Assembly (NCBI GenBank): GCA_037974665.1 | Contig: CM075780.1 | Span: 4,622,501 to 4,686,500, forward strand | Direction: 5' to 3' | Length of the DNA: 64,000 nucleotides | Source of the DNA: Ehretia macrophylla | Taxonomy: Eukaryota; Streptophyta; Magnoliopsida; Boraginales; Ehretiaceae | In this document: in pieces, positions 1 through 11,219 of the stretch | Position numbering within the stretch: position 1 is the stretch's first letter | How the letters are laid out: the number at the start of each line of letters is the position of its first letter | Program-made: the position numbers and the translations under genes | Notes under the pieces: generated by a model | Told to the model about the DNA's origin: nothing | Database searches by the model: none | The model's input: only the letters and a program-made list of their open reading frames with translations

Positions 1-49
1 AGTAGTACTAGGATGGGTGACACCCTGGGAAGTCCTCGTGTTGCACCCA
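1..49 (+). rRNA. 5S: 5S rRNA gene, 5' end outside window
   Basis: Only consensus positions 71-119 are present. Changes C92A (in box C) and C119A. Confidence 0.85.
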
Positions 50-606
50 TTTTTCAATTTTTTTTGCCCTGGTTAGGGTTGCCAAGATACTTTATGCACC
101 AAATCTCTATTACCGAATCCCACGGAACATTAGGCAAGAAAACATCGCTTCACGTAGAGGCTGGGCCTGCAAACCGAGGGCGTAGGGATTGTGACCAGGT
201 CTCCGTCGCTCCGGTGCCCATAACTTTTGATCCGTAAGGAGTTACGTGGCGTACAACATACTGTTGCAAAGTTCCCTAAGAGCTCTACAACGGGGGAAGC
301 TAGCTTCCTCGCTGTGCCCATTTTTGGAGCCCAAAATTGAACGTTTTCATCAGTTTCAGGTCACTTTTCTTCTTTTGCTCTATTTTTTCGTCCCGAATTG
401 TACGTCGTGAACTGTTAAAAGGACGACAACCTGACTCGTGGGACATCAGAGGGCTCTACAACATGTCGATATCACGTCTTGCGAGGATGCTGCATTGTTG
501 AAGCGGATGGGTTGTCGTTAAGCCCATTGGGCCTTCTGAATGGGCCATCTCTCTAGCTGGGACTGTGAACCGTTAACACATATAGGAATTGTGCCCTCAA
601 CATGAC

Positions 607-725
607 AGGTGCGAACATACCCGCACTAATGCATCGGATCCCATCAGAACTCCAAAGTTAAGCGTGCTTAGGCGAGAGTAGTACTAGGATGGATGACCCC
701 CTGGGAAGTCCTCGTGTTGCACCCC
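607..725 (+). rRNA. 5S: 5S rRNA gene copy, diverged
   Basis: Seven changes: G1A, T9A, A16C, C28T, G48A, G64A and G87A. G64A lies at the end of box A and G87A in box C, so this copy is a poor candidate for transcription. Flank has the ACATATAGG version of the -28 region. Confidence 0.88.
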
Positions 726-1283
726 CTTTTCAATTTTTTTTGCCCTGGTTAGGGTTGCCAAGATACTTTATCCACCAAATCTCTATTACTGAATCCCACG
801 GAACATTGGGCAAGACAACTTCGCTTCACGTAGAGGCTGAGCCCGCAAACTGAGGGCGTAGTGCTTGTTACCAAGTCTCTGTCGTTCCGGTGCCCATAAC
901 TTTTGATCCGTAAGGAGTTACGCGGCGCACAGCATAACGTTGCAAAGCACTGTGAGAGCTCTAAAATGGGGGCAGCGAGTTTGCTCGCTGTGCCAGTTTT
1001 TTGAGCCCAAAATTGATCGTTTGCATCATTTTCAGGCCACTTTTCTTCTTTTGCTATGTTTTTCCATCCCGGATCATACGTCGTGAGCTGTTAAAAGGGC
1101 GACAACCTGACTCACGGGATATCAGAGGGCCCTACAATGTGTCGATATCACGTCTTGCAAGGATGCTGTGTTAATTAAGCGGATGAGTTGTCGTTAAGCC
1201 CATTGGGCCTTTTGAATGGGCCATCTTTCTAGTCTGGGACAGTGAATAGTTATCACAAAAAGGAATTGTGCCCTCAACATGAC

Positions 1284-1402
1284 GGGTGCGATCATACCAG
1301 CACTAATGCACCGGATCCCACCAGAGCTCCGAAGTTAAGCATACTTGGACAAGAGTAGTACTAGGATGGGTGACCCCCTGGGAAGTCCTCGTGTTGCACC
1401 CC
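1284..1402 (+). rRNA. 5S: 5S rRNA gene copy, box A and IE altered
   Basis: Changes T38C, A43G, G58A, G60A, G66A and G68A: two fall in box A and two in or beside the intermediate element. The flank reads CACAAAAAGG where other copies have CACATATAGG, so the TATA-like stretch is lost. Confidence 0.88.
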
Positions 1403-1959
1403 CTTTTCAATTTTTTTTGCCCTGGTTAGGGTTGCCCAGATACTTTATCCACCAAATCTATATTACTGAATCCCACGGAACATTGGGCAAGACAACATCG
1501 CTTCACGTAGAGGCTGGGCCTGCAAACCAAGGGCGTAGGGTTTGTGACCAGGTCTCCGTCGCTCTGATGCCCATAACTTTTGATCCTTAAGGAGTTACGC
1601 GGCGCACAGCATACCGTTGCAAAGCTCTCTGAGAGCTCTACGACGGGGGCAGCCAACTTGCTAGCTTTGCCAATTTTTTTAGCCCAAAATGGAACGTTTT
1701 CATCAGTTTCAGGCCACTTATCTTCTTTTGCTATGTTTTTCCATCCCGGATCTAACGTCGTGAATTGTTAAAAGGACGATAACCTGACTCGTGGGACATT
1801 AGAGGGCCCTACAATGTGTCGATATCACGTCTTGCAAGGATGCTGCATTGTTGAAGCGGATGGGTTGTAGTTAAGCCCATTGGACCTTCTGAATGGGCCA
1901 TCTCTCTAGCTGGGACTGTGAACCGTTAACACATATAGGAATTGTGCTCTGAACATGAC

Positions 1960-2078
1960 CGGTGCGATCATACCAGCACTAATGCACCGGATCCCATCAG
2001 AACTCCGAAGTTGAGCGTGCTTGGGCGAGAGTAGTACTAGGATGGGTGACCCCCTGGGAAGTCCTGGTGTTGCACCCC
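1960..2078 (+). rRNA. 5S: 5S rRNA gene copy, near consensus
   Basis: Three changes: G1C, A54G (box A) and C107G. G1C removes the terminal G1:C118 pair of helix I. TATA-like flank present. Confidence 0.9.
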
Positions 2079-2634
2079 TTTTTCAATTTTTTTTGCCCTG
2101 TTTAGGGTTGCCAAGATACTTTATCCACCAAATCTCTATTACCGAATCCCACGGAACATTAGGCAAGACAACATCGTTTCACGTAGAGGCTGGGCCTGCA
2201 AACCGAGGGCGTAGGGTTTGTGACCAGGTCTCTGTCGCTCCGGTGCCCATAACTTTTGATCCGTAAGGAGTTACGCGACGCACAACATAACGTTGCAAAG
2301 CTCTCTAAGAGCTCTACGACGGAGGAAGCTAGCTTGCTCGCTGTCCCATTTTTGGAGCCCAAAATTGAACGTTTTCATTAGTTTTAGGTCACTTTTCTTC
2401 TTTTCCTCTATTTTTCCGTCCCGGATCGTACGTCGTGAACTGTTAAAAGGACGACAACCTGACTCGTGGGACATCAGAGGGCCCTACAACGTGTCGATAT
2501 CACGTCTTGCGAGGATGCTGCATTGTTGAAGCGGATGGGTTCTCGTTAAGCCCATTGGGCCTTCTGAATGGGCCATCTCTCTAGCTGGGACTATGAACCG
2601 TTAACACATATAGGAATTGTGTCCTCAACATGAC

Positions 2635-2753
2635 AGGTGCGATCATACCTGCACTAATGCACCGGATCCCATCAGAACTCCAAAGTTAAGCGTGCTTGGG
2701 CGAGGGTAGTACTAGGATGGATGACCCCCTGGGAAGTCCTCGTGTTGCACCCC
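2635..2753 (+). rRNA. 5S: 5S rRNA gene copy
   Basis: Changes G1A, A16T, G48A, A71G and G87A (box C). TATA-like flank present. Confidence 0.9.
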
Positions 2754-3310
2754 CTTTTCAATTTTTTTGCCCTGGTTAGGGTTTCCAATATACTTTATCT
2801 ACCAAATCTCTGTTATTGAATCCCACAGAACATTGGGCAAGACAACTTCGCTTCACGTAGAGGCTTAGCCCGCAAACCGAGGGCGTAGTATTTGTTACCA
2901 AGTCTCCGTCGTTCCGGTTCCGATAACTTTAGATCCGTAAGGAGTTACGCGGTGCACAGCATAACGTTGCAAAGCTCTCTGAGAACTCTAAGACAGGGGC
3001 AGCGAGTTTGCTTGCTGTGCCAGTTTTCGGAGCCCAAAATTGAACGTTTTCATCAGTTTCAGGTCACTTTTCTTCTTTTGCTCTGTTTTTCCATCCCTGA
3101 TCGTACGTCGTGAGCTGTTAAAAGGGCGACAACATGACTCACGGGATATTAGAGGGCCCTACAACTTGTCGATATCACGTCTTGCAACGATGCTGTGTTG
3201 TTGAGGCGGATGAGTTGTCGTTAAGCCCGTTAGGCCTTTTGAATGGGCTATCTCTCTAGTTTGGGACTGTGAACAGTTATTACATAAAGGAATTGTGCCC
3301 TCAACATGAC

Positions 3311-3429
3311 GGGTGTGATCATACCAGCACTAATGCACCGGATCCTATCAGAGCTCTAAAGTTAAGCGTGCTTGGACGAGAGTAGTACTAGGATGGGTGA
3401 CCCCTTGGGAAGTCCTCGTGTTGCACCCC
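3311..3429 (+). rRNA. 5S: 5S rRNA gene copy
   Basis: Changes C6T, C36T, A43G, C47T, G48A, G66A and C95T. C6T leaves a T:G wobble in helix I. Flank has ACATAAAGG. Confidence 0.9.
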
Positions 3430-3987
3430 CTTTTCAATTTTTTTTGCCCTGGTTAGGGTTGGCAAGATACTTTATCCACCAAATCTCTATTACTGAATCC
3501 CACGGAACATTGGGCAACGCAACTTCGTTTTACGTAGAGGCTAGGCTCGCAAACCGAGGGCGTAGGATTTGTGACTAGGTCTCCGTCGCTCCGGTTCCCA
3601 TAACTTTTGATCCGTAAGGAGTTACGCGGCGCACAACATACCGTTGCAAAGCTCTTTGAGAGCTCTACGACCGGGCCAGCCAGCTTGCTCGCTGTGCCCC
3701 TTTTTGGAGCCCAAAATCGAACGTTTTCATCAGTTTCAGGCCACTTTTCTTTTTTTCCTCTGTTTTTCCGTCCCGGATCGTATGTCGTGAACTGTCAAAA
3801 GGACGACAACCTGACTCGCAGGACATCAGAGGGCCCTACAACATGTCAATATCACGTCTTGTAAGGATGCTACGTTGTTGAAGCGGATGGGTTGTTGTTA
3901 AGCCCATCGGGCCTTTTGAATGGGCCATCTTTCTAGGCTGGGACTGTGAACCGTTAACACATACAGGAATTGTGCCCTCAACATGAC

Positions 3988-4105
3988 GGGTGCGATGATA
4001 CCAGCACTAATGCACCGATCCCATCAGAACTCCGAAGTTAAGCGTGCTTGGGCGAGAGTAGTACTAGGATGGATGACCCCCTGGGAAGCCCTCGTGTTGC
4101 ACCCC
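3988..4105 (+). rRNA. 5S: 5S rRNA gene copy with 1-nt deletion
   Basis: 118 nt long: one G is missing at positions 30-31. Also C10G, G87A and T103C. The deletion in the loop A/helix II part makes it a likely pseudogene. Confidence 0.88.
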
Positions 4106-4663
4106 CTTTTCAATTTTTTTTGCCATGGTTAGGGTTGCCAAGATACTTTATCCACCAAATCTCTATTACTGAATCCCACAGAACATTAGGCAAGACAACT
4201 TCGCTTCACATAAAGGCTGGGCCAGCAAACCGAGGGCGTAGGGTTTGTGACCAGGTCTCCGTCGCTCCGGTGCCCATAACTTTTGATCCGTAAGGAGTTA
4301 CGCGGCACACAGCATACCGTTGCAAAGCTCTCTTAGAGCTCTACTACTGGTGGAGCCAGCTTGCTCACTGTGCCTGTTTTTGGAGCCCAAAATTGAACAT
4401 TTTCATCAGTTTCAGGCCACTTTTCTTCTTTTCCTCTGTTTTTCCGTCCCGGATCGTACGTCATGAGCTGTTAAAAGGACGACAACCTGACTCGCGGGAC
4501 ATCAGAGGGCCCTACAACGTGTCGATATCACGTCTTGCAAGGATGCCGTGTTGTTGAAGCGGATAGGTTGTCGTTAAAGCCATTGGGCCTTTTGAATGGG
4601 CCATCTCTCTAGGCTGGGACTGTGAACCGTTAACACATATAGGAATTGTACCCTCAACATGAC

Positions 4664-4782
4664 GGGTGCGATCATACCAGCACTAATGCACCGGATCTCA
4701 ACAGAACTCTCAAGTTAAGAATGCTTGGGCAAGAGTAGTACTAGGATGGGTGACCCCCAGGGTAGTCCTCGTGTTGCACCCC
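4664..4782 (+). rRNA. 5S: 5S rRNA gene copy, diverged
   Basis: Changes C35T, T38A, C47T, G48C, C57A, G58A, G68A, T96A and A100T; C57A and G58A lie in box A. TATA-like flank retained. Confidence 0.88.
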
Positions 4783-5340
4783 CTTTTCAAATTTTTTTGC
4801 CTTGGTTAGGGTTGCCAAGATACTTTATCCACCAAATCTCTATTACTGAATCCCACGGAACATTGGGCAAGACAACTTCGCTTCACGTCGAGGCTAAGCC
4901 CGCAAACCGAGGGCGTAGTGTTTGTTACCAGGTCTCCGTCGCTCGGGTGCCCATAACTTTTGATCCGTAAGGAGTTACGCGGCGCATAGCATACCGTTGC
5001 AAAGCTCTCTGAGAGCTCTACGACGGGGGTAGCAAGTTTGCTCGCTTTGCCCATTTTTGGAGCCCAAAATTGAACGTTTTCATCAGTTTCAGGCCACTTT
5101 TCTTCTTTTGCTCTATTTTTCCATCCCGGGTCGTACGTCGTGAGCTGTTAAAATGGCGACAACCTGAATCGCGGGATATCAGAGGGCCCTACAACGTGTC
5201 GATATCACGTCTTGCAAGGATGATGTGTTGTTGAAGCAGATGAGTTGTCGTTAAGCCCATTGGGCCTTTTGAATGGGCCATCTCTCTAGTTTGGGACTGT
5301 GAACAGTTAACACATAAAGGAATTGTGCCCTCAACATGTT

Positions 5341-5459
5341 GGGTGCGATCGTACCGGTACTAATGCACCAGATCCCATCAGAACTCCGAAGTTAAGCGTG
5401 CTTGGACGAGAGTAGTACTAGGATGGGTGGGCCCTTGGGAAGTCCTCGTGTTGTACCCC
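5341..5459 (+). rRNA. 5S: 5S rRNA gene copy, diverged
   Basis: Changes A11G, A16G, C18T, G30A, G66A, A90G, C91G, C95T and C114T. The flank ends ATGTT, so the usual C at -1 is a T. Confidence 0.88.
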
Positions 5460-6016
5460 CTTTTTAATTTTTTTTGCCCTGGTTAGGGTTGCCAAGATAC
5501 TTTATGCACCAAATCTCTATTACTGAATCCCACGGAACATTGGGCAAGAGAACTTCATTTTACGTAGAGGCTGGGCCCACAAACCGAGGGCGTAGGGTTT
5601 GTGACCAGGTCTCCGTCGCTCCGGTGCCCATAACTTTTGATCCGTAAGGAGTTACGCGGCGCACAACATACCGTTGCAAAGCTCTCTGAGAGCTCTACGA
5701 TGGAGGCAGCCAGCTTGCTCGCTGTGCCCTTTTTGGAGCCCAAAATCGTACATTTTCATCAGTTTCAGGCCACTTTTCTTCTTTTCCTCTGTTTTTCCGT
5801 CCCGGATCGTACGTCGTGAAATGTTAAAAGGATGACAACCTGACTCGCGGGACATCAGAGGGCCCTACAACGTGTCGATATCACATCTTGCGAGGATGCT
5901 GCGTTGTTGAAGCGGATGGGTTGTCGTTAAGCCCATTGGGCCTTTTGAATGGACCATCTTTCTAGGCTGAGACTGTGAATCGTTAACACATATAGGAATT
6001 GTGCCCTCAACATGAC

Positions 6017-6135
6017 GGGTGCGATCATACCAGCCCTAATGCAACGGATCCCATTAGAACTCCGAAGTTAACCGTGCTTGGGCGAGAGTAGTACTAGGAT
6101 GGGTGACCCCCTGGGAAGTCCTCTTGTTGCACCCC
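6017..6135 (+). rRNA. 5S: 5S rRNA gene copy next to element 1 insertion
   Basis: Changes A19C, C28A, C39T, G56C (box A) and G108T. Last gene before the array is interrupted 97 bp downstream of its 3' end. Confidence 0.9.
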
Positions 6136-6227
6136 CTTTTCAATTTTTTTTGCTCTGGTTAGGGCTGCCAAGATACATTATCCACCAAATCTCTATTACT
6201 GAATCCCACGGAACATTGGGCAAGACA

Positions 6228-6232
6228 ACTTC
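6228..6232 (+). other. Target-site duplication ACTTC, left copy
   Basis: Five bases of 5S spacer directly before an LTR terminus (TGTCACGCCC). The partner is GAAGT at 7655-7659, the reverse complement, beside the other end of the same element. The pair matches only if the segment between was inverted after insertion. Confidence 0.75.
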
Positions 6233-6984
6233 TGTCACGCCCCAACCCGGCCTGTAAAGGTTAGACTAGGGTGTGATCTAAACATTCAAGTCCTTTAACA
6301 TTCTTAATCATTCTAGGAGGTTTAAAACTTAACGTTTTATTCTAGACTCTAAAATTTTTCAGAAATCCGGCAGCATAGCGGCTGTAATTGGGCTCTTTGT
6401 TTGACCTAAATTTTCTAACAACCTCAAAACTTTCAATTCAAGTTCATTCCTGACTAGAGTTTACTATTTTGTCATCAATTGAATTGCCTATTGGTTATTT
6501 CGACGTCCCGTTTGATTTATAACCTAGCATGATACTATGTCTCGTTTGTCCATTTATCCTCATTTCAAAATATACCTGTTGATCTTAGCTTATTAGCGAG
6601 TACCTGTTGAGATTGGATAAGTTCATTTGCCTATTCCTTAACTAGCGTCATAACCTATGATAGACTAATGATAGCAAAAGCAAAAATGATCATAGTATGT
6701 CTAGTATCAGTCTACTTAATATAAGTACAAACCAAAATTAGACCCCAAATTACAACGGGGGTCTATTACATCACAAACAACAAATAACGTAAGGGAAATA
6801 GTCTTCAAGTAACAAAAGTTCACAAGTAGTCACGTTCAAGCAAAACAACAATAACAGGCAATCACTCCAGGGGTTCATCATTAGGTACATTGAGCTCGGG
6901 TTCCTGTACCTGTTCTTCTTCACCTTAAATGATAAAAGAGGGTGAGTCCTTATGAACTCAGCGAGGGGGAACGAGAAATAAGTT
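6233..6984 (-). mobile_element. Chromovirus LTR fragment, outer end, inverted relative to element 1
   Basis: Reverse complement of the last ~750 bp of the element 1 5' LTR (10449-11196), starting with the LTR terminus TGTCACGCCCC. It breaks off at 6980-6984 and joins an inverted 5S unit. The LTR side (GAAATAAGTTTTG) and the 5S side (GCGAAGTTGTC) share AAGTT at the joint. Read with the matching target duplication, this is the detached outer end of element 1's own 3' LTR. It includes the TGAGT/ACTCA hairpin module at 6943-6960. Confidence 0.85.
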
Positions 6985-7074
6985 GTCTTGCCCAATGTTC
7001 CGTGGGATTCAGTAATAGAGATTTGGTGGATAAAGTATCTTGGCAACCCTAACCAGGGCAAAAAAAATTGAAAA

Positions 7075-7193
7075 TGGTTGCAACACGAGGACGTCCCAAG
7101 GGGTCACCCATCCTAGTACTACTCTCACCCAAGCACGCTTAACTTCGGAGTTCTGATGGGATCTGGTGCATTAGTACTGGTATGATTGCACCC
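7075..7193 (-). rRNA. 5S: 5S rRNA gene copy, inverted unit
   Basis: Changes G7A, C18T, G30A, C67T, C95T and A101C. The 3' end is altered from GCACCCC to GCAACCA, so helix I cannot close fully. The gene starts at 7193 and reads leftward; upstream flank (7194-7235) has the TATA-like form. Confidence 0.88.
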
Positions 7194-7654
7194 GTCATGT
7201 TGAGGGTACAATTCCTATATGTGTTAACGGTTCACAGTCCCAGCCTAGAGAGATGGCCCATTCAAAAGGCCCGATGGGCTTAACGACAACCCATCCACTT
7301 CAACAATGCAGTATCCTCGCAGTACGTGATATCGACACGTTATAGGGCCCTCTGATGTCCCGCGAATCAGGTTGTCGTCGTTTTAACAATTCACGACGTA
7401 CGATCCGGGACAGAAAAACAGAGCTAAAGAAGAAAAGTGGTCTGAAACTGATGAAAACGTTCGATTTTGGGCTCCAAAAAGGGGCAAAGCAAGCATACTG
7501 GCTGCCCCCGTAGTAGAGCTCTAAGAGAGCTTTGTAACGGTATGCTGTGCGTCGTGTAACTCCTTACGGATCAAAAGTTATGGGCACCGGAGCGACGGAG
7601 ACCTGGTCACAAACCCTACGCCCTCGGTTTGCTGGCCCAGCCTCTATGTGAAGC

Positions 7655-7659
7655 GAAGT
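7655..7659 (-). other. Target-site duplication ACTTC, right copy (inverted)
   Basis: GAAGT on the plus strand, immediately before the element 1 5' LTR at 7660. Partner of 6228-6232. Confidence 0.75.
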
Positions 7660-8934
7660 TGTGAGGCCCGACCCCGATTTGAGTGCGAAACCTAGCTTCT
7701 TGTGCCCTAACCTAGATTTGCGTGCTATGACCTAGGTTTAAGAATTGTGTTCATTTTATGTGCCATGCATTGAATTACGTGCATTCGTTTGGGATTGTGT
7801 GCATTTACTCAAAAAACGTGTGTCCGTCTCGTAGTTCGTGTCCTACCTCGTAGTGCGTGCCCTAGACCTAGGAAAGCGTGCCTTCACGCTCAGCAAGAAA
7901 GCATCTTTCACGAAGCACTAGACTATTAAACAATCCTACAAAATCCACTAACAATATAATAATCCAAATTCCATTCACTAGAAGACAAAAAAGGCACCAA
8001 ACACTAGACATTCCTTATTCTTTATTCTTTGTTCTTTTTGCATTTTCAACACACAACAATTAACACCCAAAATATGACAAGAATTCAGCCATTTCATTAG
8101 CCTTGGCCGACCATACCATGGTTTTGCACAAGGTTTGAGCATTTTTTTTTATTCTATTGCATGCCAAGACAATTTATGACTCAAAGCATTAAAAAATTGC
8201 TCAAAATTCACTCAATCTCCTCACCATTCTCGACCACAACACCTTGCCCATCCTAGCAATTTCAAAATAGCACATTGGAGACACAAAATGCAGAATTTTG
8301 AAGCCCAAGGCCGACATTCTCCTTGAAGATGCAAAAGGCTTCCTTGCTTGTCATTTTCTTCATTTCTTTTCACTCATTTCTCTCCTCATCTCGGCCTTGG
8401 CTGAATTCACCATAGCTAAGTATTGCAAGCTACAAGTAAAGAACTACAACCGAGCAAGCTAGAGTTCGAAAATTTCTCTTGCATGTGCATTGAAGCTTCA
8501 TTTTCGGCCTCGGTGAGTTACTAAGCATCCATTTCTTTTCTTCAAGTTCTAGCTATGTGCATGCACTAAGAGATTGATCATTAAGCTAGGAAAAATAGAG
8601 AAAAACTAGTGAGGTTCTCGGCTAAGCAAAGGAAAGGAGAAGATTTGAGCTTCAACAAAGGGTCTTGAGCATTTTGTGGTTGATTGCTAAGGTGAGGGTT
8701 AAAACCTTTTGAAAACTCTTTAAAAACTCACATGCATGCTCATAAATGTGTGTATTTGCTTCTTTACTTGAGCTATATGGTCGTTCATAAGCTCAATCAA
8801 CCATGCATGGCAAGATCTTGGCTAGAAAATGATGCTAGGTGAAGTCGAAATGGATGACAGCTCTCTGACCAGTCTGTTCGAGGTACGTTTAGCCAAGAAA
8901 ATGATGTTGAAAATGATTGCAAATTGGTGGATGA

Positions 8935-9275
8935 CTAGTTTGGACAGTTTTGAACATTTTTCCCAGAAATAGGCCGAAGCTAATTTTGATTCTATGGTCC
9001 TCAAAATGGCAAATCATTAAAATGTGACCAAATCTGGAAATCTGGAAAAATGAATCAGGTTTTGGCAGATGCACTGACCTTGTGGAACGAACAATATTTG
9101 ACTTATTAAATGAGTCCAAAATGCATGAAATTTGGTGTACTGCTATATTTTTCAGTTCTGGACAACTTTGTCAGAAATAGACCAAAGCTAAAAATGATTC
9201 TAAGGACCTCAAAAACGTCATTTTCTGAAAAGTGTGCAAATCTGGACAGTTTTGTGTTACCTCACTGTTTCGGTT
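8935..9275 (+). repeat. Degenerate tandem duplication inside the LTR
   Basis: Two imperfect copies of a block, about 220 bp apart. Each has 'TGGACA(G/A)(T/C)TTTG', then 'AGAAATAG(G/A)CC(G/A)AAGCTAA', a GATTCTA word with 'CCTCAAAA' close behind it, and finally 'CAAATCTGGA'. The same pair is found in element 2's LTRs (about 53620-53960 and 61960-62300), so the duplication predates the split of the two copies. Confidence 0.6.
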
Positions 9276-10468
9276 ATAACTAATGATTATGAACTCCAAT
9301 TGATGCAAGACTTGTTTCTGATTTTAGTTAACTTCTTAAGATTTAATTTGACATCTTATTCACTGAATTTGGAGATTGTTTGATTATCCGATTGATTGTG
9401 AGAAAAAGCCTATTGCAGTGAGTGTTCCACTTAGCTATGTGCTTGGAAAACTATTGTAACCTCTTTTGTGGCACTAGTTGCTTGGAATTGTGGTGTTGGA
9501 ATATTATGTGGACTGTTTTAAGCACTTGAGGATGTATGAATTGAATGATGTATGACTTGGGAATGATGTTAAGTTGACTTAGGGTTTGATCGCACGATTA
9601 TGCATGAAATGGAAACCCTAATGACTAAGTATTCTTGCTAAGTGTTAACCATTGGATATTGTGAGGAAACTGTACGTTGCGTGGGCTGCCCGTAAATGTT
9701 TTATAACTTTAAAAGTGATCTTGACCATCGCATGTTGACAAATATGATTTTCTCGCATTTGAACCCTTGTTGTTATCACTGCATGTTGAGTAATCTTATC
9801 ACTTGATTGCGTGGACTTTTAATGAGTTATATGGCCTGTTTTACATGTGTTACATGGCTGCCCGTTTAATTTCCATATAACTCTATATGCCTTTCAAGTG
9901 AAATTTCCTGTCTTATCGTGTCTTGCCTGTTTATCTGTCAATGTGCAATCTTATGACTGTCCGGAGGCAACCTACTTTGTTGTCCTCCTTCTGTGATATA
10001 TATTACCTGTCATAAATGTGCATTGCATACAAGGTTGCAACCTTTCCTGTCGGCATGGTAGTGATCACGCACGCCGGGCGGCATCGGGCTTGCCGGTGTT
10101 ACCGTGACCTCCATGGTCCCATTCCCTCTCTCGCTTGGGGGCTAGACTTCCTCGGAGAGTTGGGTCGTAGGATTTTGGGATACATCCGGAGTACACCCAC
10201 CTGGTGTGTTTGGGGGATGATTTGAAGTCGGCCGCAACAACTAATCCTGGATCTGATTTGAGAGCAAAAGCTCACCGTATCCTTTTTATTATGTGTATAA
10301 GTACTCCCGCTTGGATCCTAGAGAACCTCGGGGAGGAAAGACCGGTATTCCTGTTTCTGTATTTGTATTTCTGTACTTGTATTTCTGTTGTATTCATGTT
10401 TGAAAAAGGGATTTTCATAAGTTTAACCGGAAAATGAGTTTCAAAACTTATTTCTCGTTCCTCCTCGC

Positions 10469-10486
10469 TGAGTTCATAAGTACTCA
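10469..10486 (+). promoter_or_regulatory. TGAGT/ACTCA hairpin followed by pyrimidine tract and CAGG
   Basis: TGAGT and ACTCA form a 5-bp stem over an 8-nt loop. They are followed by CCCTCTTTTATCATTTCAGG, which resembles a 3' splice site. Equivalent modules lie in every LTR in the window, including element 3. Function unknown. Confidence 0.5.
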
Positions 10487-11207
10487 CCCTCTTTTATCAT
10501 TTCAGGTGAAGAAGAACAGGTACAGGAACCCGAGCTCAATGTACCTAATGATGAACCCCTGGAGTGATTGCCTGTTATTGTTGTTTTGCTTGAACGTGAC
10601 TACTTGTGAACTTTTGTTACTTGAAGACTATTTCCCTTACTTTATTTGTTGTTTGTGATGTAATAGACCCCCGTTGTAATTTGGGGTCTAATTTTGGTTT
10701 GTACTTATATTAAGTAGACTGATACTAGACATACTATGATCGTTTTTGCTTTTGCTATCATTAGTCTATCATAGGTTATGACGCTAGTTAAGGAATAGGC
10801 AAATGAACTTATCCAATCTCAACAGGTACTCGCTAATAAGCTAAGATCAACAGGTATATTTTGAAACGAGGATAAATGGACAAACGAGATATAGTATCAT
10901 GCTAGGTTATAAATCATACGGGACGTCGAAATAACCAATAGGCAATTCAATTGATGACAAAATAGTAAACTCTAGTCGGGAATGAACTTGAATTGAAAGT
11001 TTTAAGGCTGTTAGAAAATTTAGGTCAAACAAAGAGCCCAATTACAGCCGTTATGCTGCCGGATTTCCCAAAAATTTTAGAGTCTAGAATAAAACGTTAA
11101 GTGTTAAACCTCTTAGAATGATTAAGAATGTGAAAGGACTTGAATGTTTAGATCACACCCTAGTCTAACCTTTACAGGCCGGGTTGGGGCGTGACACCTT
11201 AGAAGAA

Positions 11208-11219
11208 TGGTATCAGAGC
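11208..11219 (+). other. Primer-binding site, element 1 (initiator Met tRNA)
   Basis: TGGTATCAGAGC, complementary to the 3' end of plant initiator methionine tRNA, 11 nt after the LTR end. First-strand cDNA synthesis would start here. Confidence 0.92.

Larger units (their letters stand above)
1..6232 (+). repeat. 5S rDNA tandem array, first segment
   Basis: Head-to-tail units of about 676-677 bp, each a 119-nt 5S gene followed by a spacer of about 557 bp. I derived a 119-nt consensus by comparing copies in this window and use it to number variants. Each spacer starts with T-runs (T4 then T8), then carries a 'ccctggttagggttgcc' block, a GAGAGCTC palindrome, a GGCCCA-rich block and the short 5' flank of the next gene. 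Spacers also give ~60-110 residue open frames that recur in every unit; these only reflect the repeat and are not proteins. The segment ends at 6232, where an LTR begins in the middle of a spacer. Confidence 0.95.
6980..7659 (-). repeat. Single inverted 5S rDNA unit
   Basis: About 680 bp of 5S array on the minus strand. It begins and ends at the same point of the unit (spacer around GACAACTTCGCTTC), so it is one complete period. It is the only minus-strand 5S unit in the window. Confidence 0.93.
7660..11196 (+). repeat. Element 1 5' LTR
   Basis: 3537 bp, starting TGTGAGGCCCG and ending GGGGCGTGACA, so it has the TG...CA ends of LTRs with a TGT/ACA inverted terminus. The start recurs at 15985 and the whole LTR has two relatives in element 2. 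It holds a cluster of GTGC words (7660-7900), an internal degenerate duplication (8935-9275), a block shared with element 3's LTR (about 10070-10200) and a hairpin module (10469-10486). There is no host gene in it; open frames such as that at 10434-10658 are not conserved as proteins. Confidence 0.93.

Noticed and set aside
10434..10658. Frame with MNPWSDCLLLLFCLNVTTCE, seen also near 6771, 52287 and 60624
   Set aside because: It is found at the same place in every LTR copy of the family, so it is LTR sequence. It has no recognised domain, and the family's proteins are encoded between the LTRs.
7660..11196. 5S genes carried inside an LTR (Cassandra-type element)
   Set aside because: Cassandra LTRs contain a 5S-like promoter, but here the 5S units form a normal head-to-tail array. 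No 5S sequence lies inside any of the three LTRs.
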